Source: Tenacibaculum sp.
Lineage (GTDB): Bacteria; Bacteroidota; Bacteroidia; Flavobacteriales; Flavobacteriaceae
Reading direction: 5' to 3'
Assembly (NCBI GenBank): GCA_022448525.1
Contig: JAKVCX010000008.1
Location: 243,426-307,425 of the forward strand
DNA: 64,000 nucleotides
Made by a program: the position numbers and the translations under genes. Of this stretch, positions 52,958 to 61,654 are shown piece after piece. The notes beneath the pieces were generated by a model, which was not told where the DNA came from, ran no database searches, and was given only the letters and a program-made list of their open reading frames with translations. Positions within the stretch are counted from its first letter, which is position 1. Each line of letters opens with the position of its first letter.

Positions 52958-54175
52958 TTATTTTGTAGTTGGCTGATAATCTAGTGGTAACATAGTTGCG
53001 AATGCTTCAAATCCCCAATATTCTTCTTGATAAAAAGAGGAAGGGTCCAATAGTATTCCAGTTGGGTCTATTTGTGATTTTCCTTTTAACAATACAAGAT
53101 GAGAAGTTTGTACTTTCAATGGTTGCGATCTTCTGTTTCTAAATACTCCTTTGATAAAGTTTTCTTCTTCAGGTTCTTTTGTATAAACTATAATTAAATA
53201 GTCTTTAAAATCGAGAAAAGGAACGTTGTTTTCAAATGAAATCATTTCTTCGTAAGGAACATTTCTCTTATACAAGTAATCACGGAATTTTGGAAGTTCC
53301 CTAGCTTTTTTTAATGTAACTAAGGCGCTATCTAATTTGGTTTTTGGTGCTGTAATAGATCTTGTGAAATTCACTTTATTTCCATGAAGTTTAATTAATT
53401 CTCTTGCGAATTGAATTTCTTCTTCAGTTGGTCTTTCTTCGTTACGAACTCTTCTGAATTGATTAATTACAAATCCATCTTCTTTGAGTTGTTTGGCTAG
53501 TAAGCTTCGCAGAAAATGCATTTGTGAACCATTATATGCAGTTAGTCTATTTTCCTTCCATTTTTTACGAACCGATTTTCGAAGATTTTTGTATTGAGCA
53601 TATCCGCTGAAATAAACTTGATGGCTGTCTAAGGTAAAATCAACTAAATCATATGTTATTAAATACCCTAAACCTGAGTGTTTTATACGCAAAGGTTTTC
53701 TTGAAATGGCTGTTAAAGTATTTGTTTTTCTGTCATAATCGAAGTGTAAGTCTTTTTCATTTAAAATTTTACATTCTTCAGCTAATTTTGAACGACCTAA
53801 AAAGCTTTTTTTAAATCTAGCTAAATTATATTTCCAATCATCATCGTAGATTGTTTTTACAATTTCTACTTCATTCAGCATTTCATTGTCTTCTGAAAGT
53901 TTAATTGACAATGTTTTAGTTTCTTCAGTATTTATTTGTTTTTGATAAGTTTTATAGCCTAAATAAGAAACAACCAACGTATAGGTTCCTTTATTAATTC
54001 TTAGCTCGAATTCACCATTTGAGTCAGTTAACGCTCCGATGGTTGTGTTGTTAAAATAAACAGAAGCTCCTTCTAAAGGTGCATTTTGAGTGGAAGTTAT
54101 TTTTCCTTTAATTATTTGTTGAGCGAAAATATTGGTTGCAAGAAGAATGAATGTAATTAAAAGTCCCTTTTTCAT
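52958..54175 (-). CDS. Secreted carboxypeptidase-regulatory-like domain protein, paralogue B (405 aa)
   Basis: It is homologous to the next gene along its whole length: signal peptide MKKGLLITFILLATNIFAQ, beta-sandwich with GASVYFNNTTIGALTDSNGEFEL, then the shared unknown domain (LARFKKSFLGRSKLAEECKILN, AYNGSQMHFLRSLLAKQLKEDGFVINQFRRV). It carries an extra stretch at about 240-300 that its paralogue lacks. The two probably arose by tandem duplication and may act together at the cell envelope. Confidence 0.85.
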   Translation of the reverse strand: MKKGLLITFILLATNIFAQQIIKGKITSTQNAPLEGASVYFNNTTIGALTDSNGEFELRINKGTYTLVVSYLGYKTYQKQINTEETKTLSIKLSEDNEMLNEVEIVKTIYDDDWKYNLARFKKSFLGRSKLAEECKILNEKDLHFDYDRKTNTLTAISRKPLRIKHSGLGYLITYDLVDFTLDSHQVYFSGYAQYKNLRKSVRKKWKENRLTAYNGSQMHFLRSLLAKQLKEDGFVINQFRRVRNEERPTEEEIQFARELIKLHGNKVNFTRSITAPKTKLDSALVTLKKARELPKFRDYLYKRNVPYEEMISFENNVPFLDFKDYLIIVYTKEPEEENFIKGVFRNRRSQPLKVQTSHLVLLKGKSQIDPTGILLDPSSFYQEEYWGFEAFATMLPLDYQPTTK

Positions 54176-54222
54176 GTTAAGTTGATTTGCATAAAAATAG
54201 GGACTTCCAAAAAATTAGTTTC

Positions 54223-54987
54223 TTAAAAATGTATTAATTCTCCGTCCTCCGGAATATAGGTTTTGTGAAGTAAGTTTTTCTCTTGAAGTATTGAACGTAA
54301 TTTTTCTCTTGTAGTAGGGCAATGATTTACAGCTTCCATATGATTTGCAATCACCTTGTTTGGAGCATTTTGAACGAACTTTACAATATCATCTACAGTC
54401 ATTAATAAAGGTTTAAAAATATCGAATTGAGCAGATCCAGCTGCTACTATACTTATGTCTGGTTTATATTCTTTTAAAACTTTATCTACGTCTTTGGTAT
54501 AAATTGTATCAGAACTTATATAAACTGAAGGTTGATTAGGAAGTTGAATGAGAAATCCCATTACATTACCAGCGGGCTTTGCAACAAAACCGTAACCATG
54601 TCTTGCAGGAATTCCTTCTATTGTACCATTTAAAAAGGGAGTTTTATTCCAGTATTCTATTGTGTTTACAACATTTAAACCTTTTTTGTGAAATGTTTTT
54701 TCGTCTAATACACTACAAGTTACTGGTATGTTTTTCGATTTTAAATACTTTTCAGCAGCAATGTCAAGATGATCTGGATGATTGTGAGTAATTATGCAAT
54801 GAGTAACCTTTTCCAGAATAGATTTTGTATTATCTGGAAGTTCTACAGTTGGATTTCTTTTTGATTTAAATCGTATAAATGAGAATGGAGGTAAAGAACC
54901 TTCTTTACCTAACATTGGATCAACTAAAATCACTTCTGTTTCAGTTTCTATTACTAAAGTTGCGTTTCTAATATGTTGAATTTTCAT
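54223..54987 (-). CDS. MBL-fold metallo-hydrolase (254 aa)
   Basis: A metallo-beta-lactamase fold with the H-x-H-x-D-H metal motif at residues 68-73 (THNHPDHLD). A later SSDTIYTKD segment supplies the bridging Asp, and ANHMEAVNHC a His. The layout resembles UlaG-like lactone or phosphodiester hydrolases. The substrate is unknown. It lies just downstream of, and in the same direction as, a Crp/Fnr-family regulator. Confidence 0.88.
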   Translation of the reverse strand: MKIQHIRNATLVIETETEVILVDPMLGKEGSLPPFSFIRFKSKRNPTVELPDNTKSILEKVTHCIITHNHPDHLDIAAEKYLKSKNIPVTCSVLDEKTFHKKGLNVVNTIEYWNKTPFLNGTIEGIPARHGYGFVAKPAGNVMGFLIQLPNQPSVYISSDTIYTKDVDKVLKEYKPDISIVAAGSAQFDIFKPLLMTVDDIVKFVQNAPNKVIANHMEAVNHCPTTREKLRSILQEKNLLHKTYIPEDGELIHF

Positions 54988-55044
54988 GGGTATTATTTTT
55001 TATACAAAGTAAGAGGCTCTATAAATCAATCCCATTGATTCAAA

Positions 55045-55614
55045 TCAAGAAATGCGTTTTCTGATTCTACTTAAGGTTTCGGGAGTAATATTTAAATAAG
55101 AAGCAATATGGTATTGTGGTATTTTTTCTAACCAATGAGTTTTATAAATGAATAATTCTTGATATAATTCATCAGCAGATTTTGTAATTCTGTTATATTC
55201 AAATAATTCTTTCTGTTTTAGTAATTTCTGAAAAGATAAATCGATAAAACTTTTACCACATTCATACTTTTCTAAAAGTTTAGTGAATGGTTCTTTCTCG
55301 ATTGTTAATAATTCAATCTCACTTAAAGCTTCTTGGTTTTTATTTGTAGAACTATTGTTGTTGAAAGAAAATAGATCAGAAACAAATTGTGGTTTTGTAT
55401 AGAAATTAATGTTTGTTTCTTTTTCAGGAGTTGCATAAAATTCTCTGACAATTCCTGAATTAAGAAAACGTAATTCTTTCTCTGTTGTTTTAGCTTTTAG
55501 AAGAAATTCTCCCTTTTTAAAGTATTTCTTTTTGAATAGCGATAGAAGTTCATCAATTCCATGTTGATTTAAAGGATATTCAGTTTCAAAGAATTTAGAA
55601 ATTTTATCGTACAT
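55045..55614 (-). CDS. Crp/Fnr family transcriptional regulator (189 aa)
   Basis: A cyclic-nucleotide-binding-like beta-roll (about 15-115; KKYFKKGEFLLKAKTTEKELRFLNSGIVREFY) is followed by a C-terminal helix-turn-helix (IASYLNITPETLSRIRKRIS). Conserved cAMP-contact residues are not evident, as is usual for the numerous flavobacterial members. I chose ATG 55614 (MYDKISKFF), giving a normal length; the longer frame adds an unlikely hydrophobic leader. It may control the downstream MBL hydrolase gene. Confidence 0.88.
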   Translation of the reverse strand: MYDKISKFFETEYPLNQHGIDELLSLFKKKYFKKGEFLLKAKTTEKELRFLNSGIVREFYATPEKETNINFYTKPQFVSDLFSFNNNSSTNKNQEALSEIELLTIEKEPFTKLLEKYECGKSFIDLSFQKLLKQKELFEYNRITKSADELYQELFIYKTHWLEKIPQYHIASYLNITPETLSRIRKRIS

Positions 55615-55671
55615 ACAAATGAAATTAAAAAGAGTTGCAAGTAATTTAAAAACTTGCAACTCAAATTTATT

Positions 55672-57696
55672 TTAGGCAGTTAAAAGTCCTGCTCTTTTTA
55701 ATAAAGCTTCTGGTTTAGGTTCTTGTCCACGGAATCGTTTATACAATTCCATTGGCTTTTCAGTTCCACCTTTAGACAGAACGTGGTCTTTAAACTTAGA
55801 GGCAATCGTTTTATTAAATATTCCTTCTTCTTGAAAATATTCAAAAGCATCAGCATCTAAAACTTCCGCCCATTTATATGAATAATAACCAGCTGAATAT
55901 CCACCTTGGAAAATGTGAGAAAATGCAGTACTCATACAATTTTTAGCAACATCTGGATATAATTTGGTGTTGCTAAAAGCTTCCTTTTCGAAATCTTTAA
56001 CAGAATTAATATTTTCTGGTGTTCCAGAATGCCAACTCATGTCTAATAATCCGAAGCTTAATTGACGTAAGGTTTGCATTCCTTCATGGAAAGTAGCAGA
56101 TTCTTTTATTTTCTGAATAAACTCCATTGGAATAGTTTCTCCAGTTTCATAATGCTTAGCAAATAACTCTAAAGCTTCTTTTTCGTAACACCAGTTTTCT
56201 AAAACCTGACTTGGTAATTCAACAAAATCCCAAGAAACTGATGTGCCTGATAAGCTTTTATAAGTTGTATTTGCCAACATTCCATGTAACGCATGACCAA
56301 ATTCATGGAAAAGTGTAGTTACTTCATTAAAAGTTAGTAATGATGGCTTAGTTTCTGTTGGTTTGGTAAAATTACAAACAATCGAAACTTGCGGGCGATC
56401 ATTTACATTGTTTTTGATTTGTTGTGATTTATAGGAAGTCATCCAAGCTCCATTACGTTTCCCAGGTCTTGGGTGGAAATCTGCATAAAAATGTGAAACG
56501 AAGTTGCCCTTTGCATCGGTAACATTATATGTTTTTACATCTTCATGATATTTATCGATAGAGTTGATTTCTTCAAAGTTTAAATCGAAAAGTTTATTGG
56601 CAATTTCAAAAACACCGTCGATTACATTTTCTAATTTGAAATAAGGTTTTAAAGCTTCTTGGTCTAGATCGAATAACTCCTTCTTTAATTTTTCAGAGTA
56701 ATAAGAGCCGTCCCATTTTTCTAATCGATCAATATTATCAAGATTTTTAGCGTAATTCTCTAAGTTTTCAAATTCCCGCTCCGCAGCAGGTTTTGCTTTT
56801 TCAAGTAAATCATTTAAAAATGAAAGAACTTTTTCTGGAGTTTCTGCCATTCGCTCTTCTAATACGAAATGAGCGTGAGAATTATAACCTAAAAGATTTG
56901 CTCTTTGATGACGAAGTTTTACAATTTGAAGGACAATTTCTTCATTGTTATGATCGTTTTTTTGAAATCCTTTTTTCCCCATAGCAATAGATAGTTTTTT
57001 TCTTAATTCTCTATTTTCTGCGTAGGTCATAAATGGAATATAGCTAGGATAATCTAATGTAATTAACCATCCATTTTTATCTTTTTGTTGTGCTAATAGT
57101 TTAGCAGCTTCTTTTGCTCCGTCTGGTAACCCTTTTAAATCATCTTCATTTGTTAGTAATAATTCAAAAGCATTCGTATCGGCTAATACATTTTCTCCAA
57201 ATTGAAGCGATAGTTTAGAAAGTTCAGCATCTAATTTTCTTAACTCAGATTTTTTGTCATCATCTAAATTTGCTCCATTTCTTGAAAATCCTTTGTATTG
57301 TTTTTCAAGTAACATCTCTTCCTCTGGAGTTAATGTTAATGAATCTTTTTGATCATAAACTGCTTTTACTCTCTTAAACAAATCTGCGTTTAAAATCATA
57401 TCATTTTTAAATTCGCTTAACCAAGGAGAGATATCTTTGGCTATTTTTTGTATTTCTTCGTTTGTTTCAGCTGAATTTAAATTGAAAAAAATAGAAGTTA
57501 TTCTATCTAATTTTTCTCCAGTACTATCTAAAGCAACAGTAGTATTTTGAAATGTTGGTTCATCAGTATTCACAACAATTTCATTAATTTCTTCTTTAGC
57601 AATTGCAATAGCTTTTTCAATTGCGTCTTTATAATATTCCTCTTTTATAACTGTGAAAGGAGGTGTGTTAAAATCTTGTAGTAGTGGATTTTTCAT
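55672..57696 (-). CDS. M3 family zinc metallopeptidase, Dcp/oligopeptidase A type (674 aa)
   Basis: The zinc site is H464-E-F-G-H468 (TLFHEFGHALHGML). FVELPSQVLENW and the GYSAGYYSYKWAEVLDADAF segment near the C-terminus are M3 signatures. No signal peptide is seen, so it is probably cytosolic and degrades short peptides. The length is typical. Its start is one base after the stop of the upstream gene, so the two are co-transcribed. Confidence 0.95.
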   Translation of the reverse strand: MKNPLLQDFNTPPFTVIKEEYYKDAIEKAIAIAKEEINEIVVNTDEPTFQNTTVALDSTGEKLDRITSIFFNLNSAETNEEIQKIAKDISPWLSEFKNDMILNADLFKRVKAVYDQKDSLTLTPEEEMLLEKQYKGFSRNGANLDDDKKSELRKLDAELSKLSLQFGENVLADTNAFELLLTNEDDLKGLPDGAKEAAKLLAQQKDKNGWLITLDYPSYIPFMTYAENRELRKKLSIAMGKKGFQKNDHNNEEIVLQIVKLRHQRANLLGYNSHAHFVLEERMAETPEKVLSFLNDLLEKAKPAAEREFENLENYAKNLDNIDRLEKWDGSYYSEKLKKELFDLDQEALKPYFKLENVIDGVFEIANKLFDLNFEEINSIDKYHEDVKTYNVTDAKGNFVSHFYADFHPRPGKRNGAWMTSYKSQQIKNNVNDRPQVSIVCNFTKPTETKPSLLTFNEVTTLFHEFGHALHGMLANTTYKSLSGTSVSWDFVELPSQVLENWCYEKEALELFAKHYETGETIPMEFIQKIKESATFHEGMQTLRQLSFGLLDMSWHSGTPENINSVKDFEKEAFSNTKLYPDVAKNCMSTAFSHIFQGGYSAGYYSYKWAEVLDADAFEYFQEEGIFNKTIASKFKDHVLSKGGTEKPMELYKRFRGQEPKPEALLKRAGLLTA

Positions 57697-57697
57697 T

Positions 57698-58327
57698 TTA
57701 ATTGTATTTTTTGTGCTTTCCTAACCCAATGGTTAATCCTACACCAACATAAGGAATTTTTGAGACATTTGCCATAAATTTAAAGCCTATACTATTTCCT
57801 AGGGTTGTTGGTTTACCCACAGGAATAACTTCATAAATTCGATATCTTGATTTTTCCTCTTTAAACCATTTAATTACAAATTGTAATGGAAACCCAATGG
57901 CATTATCAAGATGATTAATCGGCTCGAAATTAAAAAAACCTTCTGATTCTTTAAGTTCAGAATAAGCAATTCCAGCTGAATAACTATAAGAAAAGCCTTC
58001 GTAAGTATGCCTTCTTCCATATAATAATGCTCTCTCAATATTGTAGACACTTCCTGTTAGAAAGGGAAAAACAATACTTAGACTTGCAGGAGTAGCCAAT
58101 TCATAGCTGATATTACTTCTAAAAGTAAATAAATTCTTATTGTATTGATAATTTAAAGAGAATCCAACTAAGGCAGCACCGCCTTCAGAATTGGATCCTC
58201 CTATAGTAGCGTCTAAAAACCAAACGCTATTTTTCTTTTGATTTGTAGTAGTTTCAGTAGAATTTTGAGCATTCAATTGAAAACAAGTGAGTGAAATAAT
58301 AAATAAAAGTATAGTAGTTTTTTTCAT
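57698..58327 (-). CDS. Secreted protein, probable outer-membrane barrel (209 aa)
   Basis: A signal peptide (MKKTTILLFIISLTCFQLNAQ) precedes alternating amphipathic strands (ALVGFSLNYQYNKNLFTFRSNISYEL, SYSYSAGIAYSELKES, NSIGFKFMANVSKIPYVGVGLTIGLG), which suggest an 8-strand beta-barrel. I do not recognise the family. It is the first gene of a two-gene unit with the M3 peptidase. Confidence 0.78.
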   Translation of the reverse strand: MKKTTILLFIISLTCFQLNAQNSTETTTNQKKNSVWFLDATIGGSNSEGGAALVGFSLNYQYNKNLFTFRSNISYELATPASLSIVFPFLTGSVYNIERALLYGRRHTYEGFSYSYSAGIAYSELKESEGFFNFEPINHLDNAIGFPLQFVIKWFKEEKSRYRIYEVIPVGKPTTLGNSIGFKFMANVSKIPYVGVGLTIGLGKHKKYN

Positions 58328-58408
58328 TATGTTGGTTAATTTATCCTTGCAAAACTAACCTTATAAAGAATATATCAAAATAGTTTAACTACTGGCTTTT
58401 TGATTTTG

Positions 58409-58888
58409 TTATTTCTTAACTCTTTCCGAAGCTTTTTCTACTTTTAATTTCAGCCCTTCTTTGTAGGCGATGATTTTATCTAAAACACACTTATCAGAAG
58501 CACCAATAATTTGAGCTGCTAAAATACCTGCATTTTTAGCTCCATCTAACGCTACAGTTGCTACAGGAACTCCACCAGGCATTTGTAAAATAGATAAAAC
58601 AGAATCCCATCCATCAATCGAGTTTCTGCTTTTTACAGGAACTCCAATAACAGGAAGCGGACTCATACTAGCTACCATTCCTGGTAAGTGAGCTGCTCCA
58701 CCAGCACCTGCAATAATAACCTGTACACCTCTTTTATGTGCATTTGTTGAATAATCGAATAATTTTTCTGGAGTTCTATGAGCAGAAACAATATCCACTT
58801 CAATTTGAATATCCATACTTTCTAAAACATCAATTGCTTCTTGCATAATTGGAAGATCTGAATCACTTCCCATGATAATTCCTACCAT
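58409..58888 (-). CDS. purE: N5-carboxyaminoimidazole ribonucleotide mutase (159 aa)
   Basis: This purine synthesis enzyme converts N5-CAIR to CAIR. GIIMGSDSDLPIM (3-15), SAHRTPEKLFDY (36-47) and GAGGAAHLPGMVAS are the class I PurE motifs. The length is normal. It lies 7 bases after purK, with which it works in sequence. Confidence 0.97.
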   Translation of the reverse strand: MVGIIMGSDSDLPIMQEAIDVLESMDIQIEVDIVSAHRTPEKLFDYSTNAHKRGVQVIIAGAGGAAHLPGMVASMSPLPVIGVPVKSRNSIDGWDSVLSILQMPGGVPVATVALDGAKNAGILAAQIIGASDKCVLDKIIAYKEGLKLKVEKASERVKK

Positions 58889-58895
58889 ACTATTT

Positions 58896-60053
58896 TTATT
58901 TTGCGATAACCTTTACGGTTTCTTTTACTTTTTGTGCTAATTCTCTAGCCTTTTTAATATCTTCATTTACGATGGTAACATGTCCCATCTTTCTAAAAGG
59001 TTTCGTGTGAGTTTTTCCATAAATATGCGGAGTAACTCCATCTATTTCTAAGATGTTTTCCATATTCTCATAAAAAACTTCTCCAGTATGACCTTCAGCT
59101 CCAACTAAATTCACCATAATTCCGGCAACTTTACTCTCGGTATTTCCTAAAGGAAGATTCAAAATACTACGAACGTGTTGTTCGAATTGGTTCGTATAAC
59201 TCGCTTCGATGCTGTAATGACCAGAATTGTGAGTTCTTGGAGCAACTTCGTTTACTAGTATTTCATCATTTTCAGTTTGAAACATTTCAACAGCTAATAA
59301 TCCAATAAAATCAAATTTATCCGCAACTTTTAAAGCGACTTCTCTAGCTTTTGTGGCAACAGTATCATCAATTCTTGCAGGGCAAATAACATATTCTACC
59401 TGATTTGCTTCAGGATGAAATTCCATCTCTACAACAGGATATGTTTTAATTTCTCCTTTTTTATTTCTAGCAACTATAACAGCTAACTCATTTTTAAAAG
59501 GAACTAGTTTTTCAGCGATACATTCTCCTTCAGGTAATCCTTCAAAATCTGTGTAGCTTTTAATAACTTTAACTCCATTGCCATCATAACCAAATCTTGC
59601 AGATTTCCATACAAAAGGGAATTCTAAGACTCCATTTTCATAAGAATGTTTTAACTCTTCTAAATAAGCATAATGTGTAAAATCTGCAGTCGGAATATTA
59701 TGTTGAGTATAAAACTTTTTTTGCTGTGCTTTATTCTGGATAATTCTCAGATTACTTGGTTTCGGATAAATAGGCAAACCTTCTTTTTCTAATTGATCCA
59801 ATGCATCTATGTTTACATTTTCAATTTCAATTGTTAGTAAGTCTACTTGTTTCCCGAAATTATAAACGGTGTCATAATCTAATAAATCTCCTTGATGAAA
59901 TTCATTACAGATTTGAGCACACGGAGCATCTTCAGCTTTGTCTAAAATGACGGTATAAATATCTAGTTTCTGTGTTTCGGTAAGCAACATTCTTCCAAGT
60001 TGTCCTCCTCCCAAAACACCTAATCTAAAGTTTGAAGAGAAATAGTGTTTCAC
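58896..60053 (-). CDS. purK: N5-carboxyaminoimidazole ribonucleotide synthase (385 aa)
   Basis: This ATP-grasp enzyme makes N5-CAIR from AIR, bicarbonate and ATP, the step before PurE. LGVLGGGQLGRML at residues 12-24, VWKSARFGYDGNGVKV for ATP binding, and VNEVAPRTHNSGHYSIEAS are PurK signatures. A palindrome and an exact -7 box lie just upstream (60067-60089). Confidence 0.97.
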   Translation of the reverse strand: MKHYFSSNFRLGVLGGGQLGRMLLTETQKLDIYTVILDKAEDAPCAQICNEFHQGDLLDYDTVYNFGKQVDLLTIEIENVNIDALDQLEKEGLPIYPKPSNLRIIQNKAQQKKFYTQHNIPTADFTHYAYLEELKHSYENGVLEFPFVWKSARFGYDGNGVKVIKSYTDFEGLPEGECIAEKLVPFKNELAVIVARNKKGEIKTYPVVEMEFHPEANQVEYVICPARIDDTVATKAREVALKVADKFDFIGLLAVEMFQTENDEILVNEVAPRTHNSGHYSIEASYTNQFEQHVRSILNLPLGNTESKVAGIMVNLVGAEGHTGEVFYENMENILEIDGVTPHIYGKTHTKPFRKMGHVTIVNEDIKKARELAQKVKETVKVIAK

Positions 60054-60066
60054 TTTAATAATTCAA

Positions 60067-60089
60067 TTTGTGTTGTGCACACAAAAGTA
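60067..60089 (-). promoter_or_regulatory. purK promoter -7 element overlapping a palindrome
   Basis: The minus strand carries TACTTTTG (60089-60082), an exact TAnnTTTG. It overlaps a perfect palindrome TTTGTGT-N5-ACACAAA (60067-60085), so the palindrome may be an operator. No -33 match is seen. Confidence 0.5.
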
Positions 60090-60116
60090 ATAATCTTATT
60101 GATGTGGAAGAATTAT

Positions 60117-60524
60117 TTATCGGCTAATTTGCAGTGCAGTACTACTAATTTGCAGTGCAGTATATTCTAAAGCAAAGCATCCTTGACCATCTATAGGTGA
60201 ACCATTTAGGGAATTATACTCTTTTTGAGAACAAGGACAAATCATTTTCAAACCATCAAAGGTCATAGCTGAAGTACAATCGCCTTCCGGACATTCCATA
60301 TCATAAGCTTTGAAAGATGAAGTTGTTCTACGAATAATTAAGACTCTTCTTCCTCCCAAATTAATGATTGTGTGCCCACCCGGAACTTGAATGTCTATAA
60401 ATTGTGGGTTTGACAAATTTATGGTTTCATTTAAAGTCACTCCGAAAAAACAGTTGTTAGTATTAGTGTCATTAGTACAACTAACTAATAGGAAACCAAT
60501 AAGTAAAATTAGAATGTTTTTCAT
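60117..60524 (-). CDS. Rieske-like lipoprotein lacking the histidine ligands (135 aa)
   Basis: The signal peptide ends in a lipobox at C16 (LLVSC). The rest aligns by eye with a Rieske [2Fe-2S] domain. The C-x-H-x-G-C loop is C78-P-E-G-D-C83. The CPCHG loop is C96-P-C98-S-Q, followed by KEYNSLNGSPIDGQ in place of the usual FDxxTGxxxxGP. Both ligand histidines are thus replaced (Glu and Ser), so a normal Rieske cluster is unlikely; the cysteines may form disulfides. The last 14 residues are a 7-residue duplication (TALQISS, TALQISR). Confidence 0.78.
   Translation of the reverse strand: MKNILILLIGFLLVSCTNDTNTNNCFFGVTLNETINLSNPQFIDIQVPGGHTIINLGGRRVLIIRRTTSSFKAYDMECPEGDCTSAMTFDGLKMICPCSQKEYNSLNGSPIDGQGCFALEYTALQISSTALQISR
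60124..60162. repeat. 21-bp tandem duplication at the 3' end of the Rieske-like gene
   Basis: Unit CTAATTTGCAGTGCAGTA at 60124-60141 (21-base period to 60144) recurs exactly at 60145-60162. It keeps the frame and adds seven residues to the C-terminus. Confidence 0.8.
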
Positions 60525-60575
60525 TTTAAGAAACCTTTATACATTTTATGAGCAGGCTAATTTACAAATATTTTG

Positions 60576-60583
60576 TACATTTG
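60576..60583 (+). promoter_or_regulatory. -7 promoter element of greA
   Basis: TACATTTG is an exact match to TAnnTTTG, about 138 bases before the greA ATG. No TTTG at a good -33 spacing was found. Confidence 0.5.
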
Positions 60584-60589
60584 TGAGAC

Positions 60590-60720
60590 GATCTCATTCC
60601 TAACGGACTGGGATTTTTAAATTTTATGACCCCCGTTAAACGATGTCATAAATACGTTTTTTAACCTTTAATAATTAGAAAACGTACACAGATCAAATTA
60701 ATTATTTAAATCTAGAAGAA
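60590..60720 (+). other. Structured 5' leader of greA
   Basis: About 130 bases without a gene, with three exact stems. TAACGG/CCGTTA pairs 60601-60606 with 60633-60638. TATGAC/GTCATA pairs 60625-60630 with 60645-60650. TACGTTTT/AAAACGTA pairs 60653-60660 with 60679-60686. The first two overlap in extent and would compete. This could be an attenuator-like leader. Confidence 0.5.
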
Positions 60721-61194
60721 ATGAGTCAAGTATCATATTATACGGAAGAAGGATTAAAAAAGCTTAAAGATGAGTTAGCTCATTTAGAGCAGGTTGAAAG
60801 ACCTAGAGTTTCTCAAGAAATTGCTGATGCGAGAGATAAAGGAGATTTAAGTGAGAATGCAGAATATCACGCAGCTAAAGAAGAGCAATCTTTATTAGAA
60901 ACAAAAATAGCAAAGCTTAAAAATGTTGTAGCAAGTGCTAGAATTATAGATGAAACTCAGTTAGATACTTCAAAAATATTAATTCATTCGATAGTGAAGT
61001 TGAAAAATTCAACAAATGGAATGGAGTTTACTTACACATTAGTTGCTGATAGTGAGAGTGATGTGAGAAATGGAAAGCTTTCAGTAAACTCACCAATAGG
61101 TAAAGGATTATTAGGAAAAACAGTTGGAGATGTTGCTGAAATTCAAGTGCCGAATGGTTTAATGAAATTCGAAATTCTGGAAATTTCAAGATAA
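60721..61194 (+). CDS. greA: Transcription elongation factor GreA (157 aa)
   Basis: GreA rescues backtracked RNA polymerase by stimulating transcript cleavage. The N-terminal coiled coil (1-75) carries the acidic tip DKGDLSENAEYHAAKEEQ (about 39-56). The C-terminal FKBP-like domain ends SPIGKGLLGKTVGDVAEIQVP. The length is normal. It has a structured leader upstream and a strong terminator downstream. Confidence 0.97.
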   Translation: MSQVSYYTEEGLKKLKDELAHLEQVERPRVSQEIADARDKGDLSENAEYHAAKEEQSLLETKIAKLKNVVASARIIDETQLDTSKILIHSIVKLKNSTNGMEFTYTLVADSESDVRNGKLSVNSPIGKGLLGKTVGDVAEIQVPNGLMKFEILEISR

Positions 61195-61204
61195 AAAAGA
61201 ACCT

Positions 61205-61232
61205 AACGCATTGTTTTTACAATGCGTTTTTT
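61205..61232 (+). terminator. Terminator of greA
   Basis: AACGCATTGT (61205-61214) and ACAATGCGTT (61219-61228) are perfect arms around TTTT, followed by a T tract. Confidence 0.92.
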
Positions 61233-61261
61233 ATTTACATTTACTTCAAAAATTAAAAGTA

Positions 61262-61654
61262 ATGGCAAGTATTTTTACTAAGATTGTTAATGGTGAAATT
61301 CCTTCATATAAAGTAGCAGAGAACGAGATTTTTTTTGCGTTTTTAGATATAAATCCGAATGCGGCAGGTCATACATTGGTAATACCTAAAAAAGAAGAAA
61401 ATAAAATCTTTGATTTATCTAAGGAAGAATATGCTGGATTAATGGATTTTAGTTATCGTGTTGCTAAAGCTCTAGAAAAAACGGTTGACTGCGAGAGAAT
61501 TGGAATGAGCGTTATAGGATTAGAAGTGCCTCATGTTCATGTTCATTTAATTCCGATTAATACAATGGCTGAAATGCAGTTTATAAAAAAAGAGAAATTA
61601 TCAAAGGAAGCATTTGTTGATTTAGCGTCCAAAATTGCTGCAAACTTCGAGTAA
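61262..61654 (+). CDS. HIT family nucleotide hydrolase (130 aa)
   Basis: A histidine-triad protein of the HINT type that hydrolyses purine nucleotide phosphoramidates or dinucleoside polyphosphates. The triad HVHVHLIP is at residues 91-98. The N-terminal SIFTKIVNGEIPSYKVAENE is typical. I chose ATG 61262, just after the greA terminator; a longer frame from 61211 would run through that terminator. It is immediately followed by a small membrane-protein gene. Confidence 0.95.
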   Translation: MASIFTKIVNGEIPSYKVAENEIFFAFLDINPNAAGHTLVIPKKEENKIFDLSKEEYAGLMDFSYRVAKALEKTVDCERIGMSVIGLEVPHVHVHLIPINTMAEMQFIKKEKLSKEAFVDLASKIAANFE

